From positions 1-8,045 of the forward strand of contig CALALS010000132.1 of assembly GCA_937925525.1 (NCBI GenBank): a DNA stretch of 8,045 nucleotides, in the 5' to 3' direction. The notes under the pieces were generated by a model, which ran no database searches, was not told the origin of the DNA, and worked only from the letters and a program-made list of their open reading frames with translations. Below, piece by piece: positions 6,016-8,045 of this stretch. The DNA is from an uncultured Flavobacteriales bacterium. GTDB taxonomy: Bacteria > Bacteroidota > Bacteroidia > Flavobacteriales_E > Vicingaceae. Position 1 is the first letter of the stretch. The number at the start of each line of letters is the position of its first letter. The translations under genes were made by a program, and so were the position numbers.

Positions 6016-8045
6016 ATGGGACATATTATAGCTAAAACTTTACTCTTTATACTTCTCTTCTCATCATCAGCTATCTACTCGCAAAACTACAAGCAAACAC
6101 TTAAAAATGCTGACATTCTCTTTAATCTTGGTGAATACTATGGAGCCAATAAATTCTATAAAAAGGCTCTAGAATTTGACCCAAACGACATGTATTCAAA
6201 ACATCAATCCGCAACCTGCTATCGGCTAACCAATGACTACAAAAAAGCGGCTGAAGTATATCTTCAAATTTATAAAAAAGACAGAGGCAGAACTTATCCG
6301 ATGGATGTTTATTGGTATTCAGTTATGCTGAAGTATAATGGAGATTACAACAATGCTAGAAAATATTTTAAAAAGTGTGTGCGCTACTTTAAAAAGCAAA
6401 AAGAAGGCTTTGAATATCAGAAAGTAATACACGAGCAGAAATCATGTGAAGAAGCAATTATTATGCTTAGAGATTCAGCAGATGAGAAAATACAGCATTT
6501 AAGTTTGGATGTAAATAGCTATGAATCTGATTTTGCGGGATATGTTAAAAACGAAAAGGAAATGTATTTCTCTTCTATGAGAACCGATAAAGTAAACAAA
6601 GACAATCAAATTTTAGATACCACAACCTATTTCATTAAATTATATGAAGCCAAGGGAGATTCCATTGAAAATTGGAAAACAACTGGAGAAATGGATGAAA
6701 AATTCAACCTAAACGGCTATCACAATGCTAATGGAAGCTGGAGTAGTGACGGATTACGGTTTTATTTTACCCGATGTAACAAAAAAGGACATTGTAAAAT
6801 AATGGTGGCAGCAAACGGAGAAGAACCAGAAGAAATAGAAGAAGTAAACCATGAAAAATATACTTCCACACAACCTTACGAAGCAAAAATTAATGATAAG
6901 TTTTATCTATTTTTTGTTTCCGACAGAGAAGGCGGAAAAGGAAAATTAGATATATGGTACTCTCCTATCGACCAGTTTTGGAGATACGGAAAACCTGTGA
7001 ATCTTGGAGATTCAGTAAACAGTATTGATAACGAAATTTCTCCTTGCTATGATGCAGATGACAGTACACTATATTTCAGCTCAGAGTGGTACATGAATTT
7101 GGGTGGTTTTGATATTTTTAGAAGTAAAGGAACTCCCACAACAGGTTTTTCTGCTCCCGTAAATATGAAACCACCTTTTAACAGTAGCTTAAACGACATG
7201 TATTTTTCAAAGACGGGAAGAATTGGAATATTTACTTCTAACAGAGATGGTTCGTTTGCCAAAAAAGGTGAAAACTGCTGTAATGACTTATACGTAGCCA
7301 CATTACCCGAAAAAATAATTAAAAAATCTATTGTAGAAGTAAAGCGAGATGAGCTAAGAAAATATCTTCCTACCCTTTATTTTCATAATGACGAACCTAA
7401 CCCAAGAACCAGAGATACCATCACACAAAAAAATTACATGACAACTTATAATGATTATGTAAAACTTAAAAAAGAATATAAAAACAAATACGCTGAAGGA
7501 TTAGAAGGTGATGATAAACAAGATGCTGAAGACGACATAGATGCTTTTTTTGAAAACTATGCCGAAAGAGGCGTAAAAGACTTAGAAATTTTCACAAAAC
7601 TTTTACTAGACGAACTGAAAAAAGGAACACAAATTGAGTTAACCATAAAGGGTTACGCCAGTCCTCTATCAAAATCTGACTACAATGTAAATCTTACGTT
7701 AAGAAGAATTTCAAGCTTAATTAACTATTTACAGCAATACGAAAAGGGAGTATTCAATCCTTACTTTGATAGCAAGCAGTTAACCATTGTTAAAATTCCC
7801 TTTGGCGAATACAAATCAGAAAAAAATGTGAGTGATGATTATTACGACACCAAAAACTCTGTTTACAATCCTAAAGCTGCGCTAGAAAGAAAGATTGAAA
7901 TACTAGCCATTGAATTTAACGACAGCACCAGTCAATCATTTGACGGTAATGAATTAGAAAAGCTTCCGGTTATAAAGTTTGAAAAAACCGGACATCATTT
8001 TAATGAGGTTACTTCTGCCATGCAAGGAGTTTATGAATTTAAACT
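6016..8045 (+). CDS. TPR + PD40 propeller + OmpA-like periplasmic protein, C-terminus cut by window edge
   Basis: 676 codons are visible with no stop. Residues 1-22 are a signal peptide (LLFILLFSSSAIYSQ); its final residue is Q, not a lipobox cysteine. Residues about 28-125 form TPR-like helical hairpins (NADILFNLGEYYGANKFYKK, DYKKAAEVYLQIYKKD, GDYNNARKYFKKC). Residues about 165-430 are PD40/WD40-like blades: SWSSDGLRFYFTR (241-253), SDREGGKGKLDIW (302-314), LYFSSEW then GGFDIF (352-368), and SNRDGS then CCNDLY (408-426). Residues about 450-635 are an OmpA-C-like domain (LPTLYFHNDEPNPRTRDT, GYASPLSKSDYNVNLTLRR, ALERKIEI). From 652 a DUF1573-like sequence begins. Family relatives, including PorE, are thought to connect T9SS parts to peptidoglycan. 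The ATG at 6016 follows an A-rich stretch and opens the signal peptide; an in-frame GTG at 6001 is less likely. The gap from the PorP/SprF gene is 35 bases, consistent with one operon. Confidence 0.9.
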   Translation, partial: MGHIIAKTLLFILLFSSSAIYSQNYKQTLKNADILFNLGEYYGANKFYKKALEFDPNDMYSKHQSATCYRLTNDYKKAAEVYLQIYKKDRGRTYPMDVYWYSVMLKYNGDYNNARKYFKKCVRYFKKQKEGFEYQKVIHEQKSCEEAIIMLRDSADEKIQHLSLDVNSYESDFAGYVKNEKEMYFSSMRTDKVNKDNQILDTTTYFIKLYEAKGDSIENWKTTGEMDEKFNLNGYHNANGSWSSDGLRFYFTRCNKKGHCKIMVAANGEEPEEIEEVNHEKYTSTQPYEAKINDKFYLFFVSDREGGKGKLDIWYSPIDQFWRYGKPVNLGDSVNSIDNEISPCYDADDSTLYFSSEWYMNLGGFDIFRSKGTPTTGFSAPVNMKPPFNSSLNDMYFSKTGRIGIFTSNRDGSFAKKGENCCNDLYVATLPEKIIKKSIVEVKRDELRKYLPTLYFHNDEPNPRTRDTITQKNYMTTYNDYVKLKKEYKNKYAEGLEGDDKQDAEDDIDAFFENYAERGVKDLEIFTKLLLDELKKGTQIELTIKGYASPLSKSDYNVNLTLRRISSLINYLQQYEKGVFNPYFDSKQLTIVKIPFGEYKSEKNVSDDYYDTKNSVYNPKAALERKIEILAIEFNDSTSQSFDGNELEKLPVIKFEKTGHHFNEVTSAMQGVYEFK
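7969..8045 (+). other. Start of a DUF1573-like domain, truncated by the window
   Basis: Residues 652-676 read VIKFEKTGHHFNEV and then VYEFK. This matches the opening of DUF1573 domains as I remember them: a hydrophobic strand, T-x-H-x-F, then a strand ending in F-x-F/N. Only the first strands are inside the window, so the call rests on about 25 residues. It follows the OmpA-like domain after a short Ser/Glu-rich linker. Confidence 0.55.

Noticed and set aside
6001..6018. In-frame GTG at 6001 as start of the TPR/PD40/OmpA gene
   Set aside because: It would add only VIRKK; the ATG at 6016 directly precedes a normal signal peptide and follows an A-rich leader.
7047..7301. 84-codon minus-strand open frame
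   Set aside because: Antisense to the conserved PD40 blades including GGFDIF and CCNDLY; the plus-strand frame is clearly the coding one.

Overview
This AT-rich window is almost certainly from a member of the Bacteroidota. It carries a cell-surface protein ending in a gliding-motility/type IX secretion (T9SS) type B sorting domain, a PorP/SprF-family outer-membrane protein and a periplasmic TPR/PD40/OmpA-like protein. Promoter-like sites resemble the Bacteroidota TTTG...TAnnTTTG pattern, and there are no clear Shine-Dalgarno sites. I cannot place it below phylum level.

Layout. Positions 1-544 (minus strand) hold the N-terminal 181 codons of a NarL/LuxR-type response regulator whose end lies outside the window. 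Positions 545-677 are a divergent intergenic region: a near-consensus promoter fires left into the regulator, promoter-like boxes fire right into the long gene, and a perfect 9-bp inverted repeat sits at the predicted transcript start of the regulator. From 678 to the right edge everything is on the plus strand, tightly packed and probably one operon: a 1263-residue secreted multidomain protein (678-4469), a small secreted-protein gene broken by two in-frame stops (4476-4946), a PorP/SprF-family protein (4949-5980), and a TPR + PD40 propeller + OmpA-like protein (6016 to beyond 8045) that appears to run into a DUF1573-like domain.

How they may work together. Type B sorting-domain cargo is known to depend on a PorP/SprF-like partner for secretion or surface attachment. 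The natural reading is a dedicated cargo-partner pair, with the TPR/PD40/OmpA protein as the periplasmic, peptidoglycan-facing part. The cargo looks like a beta-propeller stalked by PKD and Ig-like domains, so a surface adhesin or binding protein is more likely than an enzyme; its ligand is unknown.

The main oddities are the doubly nonsense-interrupted small gene between cargo and partner, a heptanucleotide repeat inside the signal peptide of the PorP/SprF protein, the altered phospho-acceptor loop of the regulator, loss of the canonical Asp in the OmpA-like domain, and the apparent DUF1573 extension. I found no RNA genes, CRISPR arrays, insertion sequences or convincing terminators.
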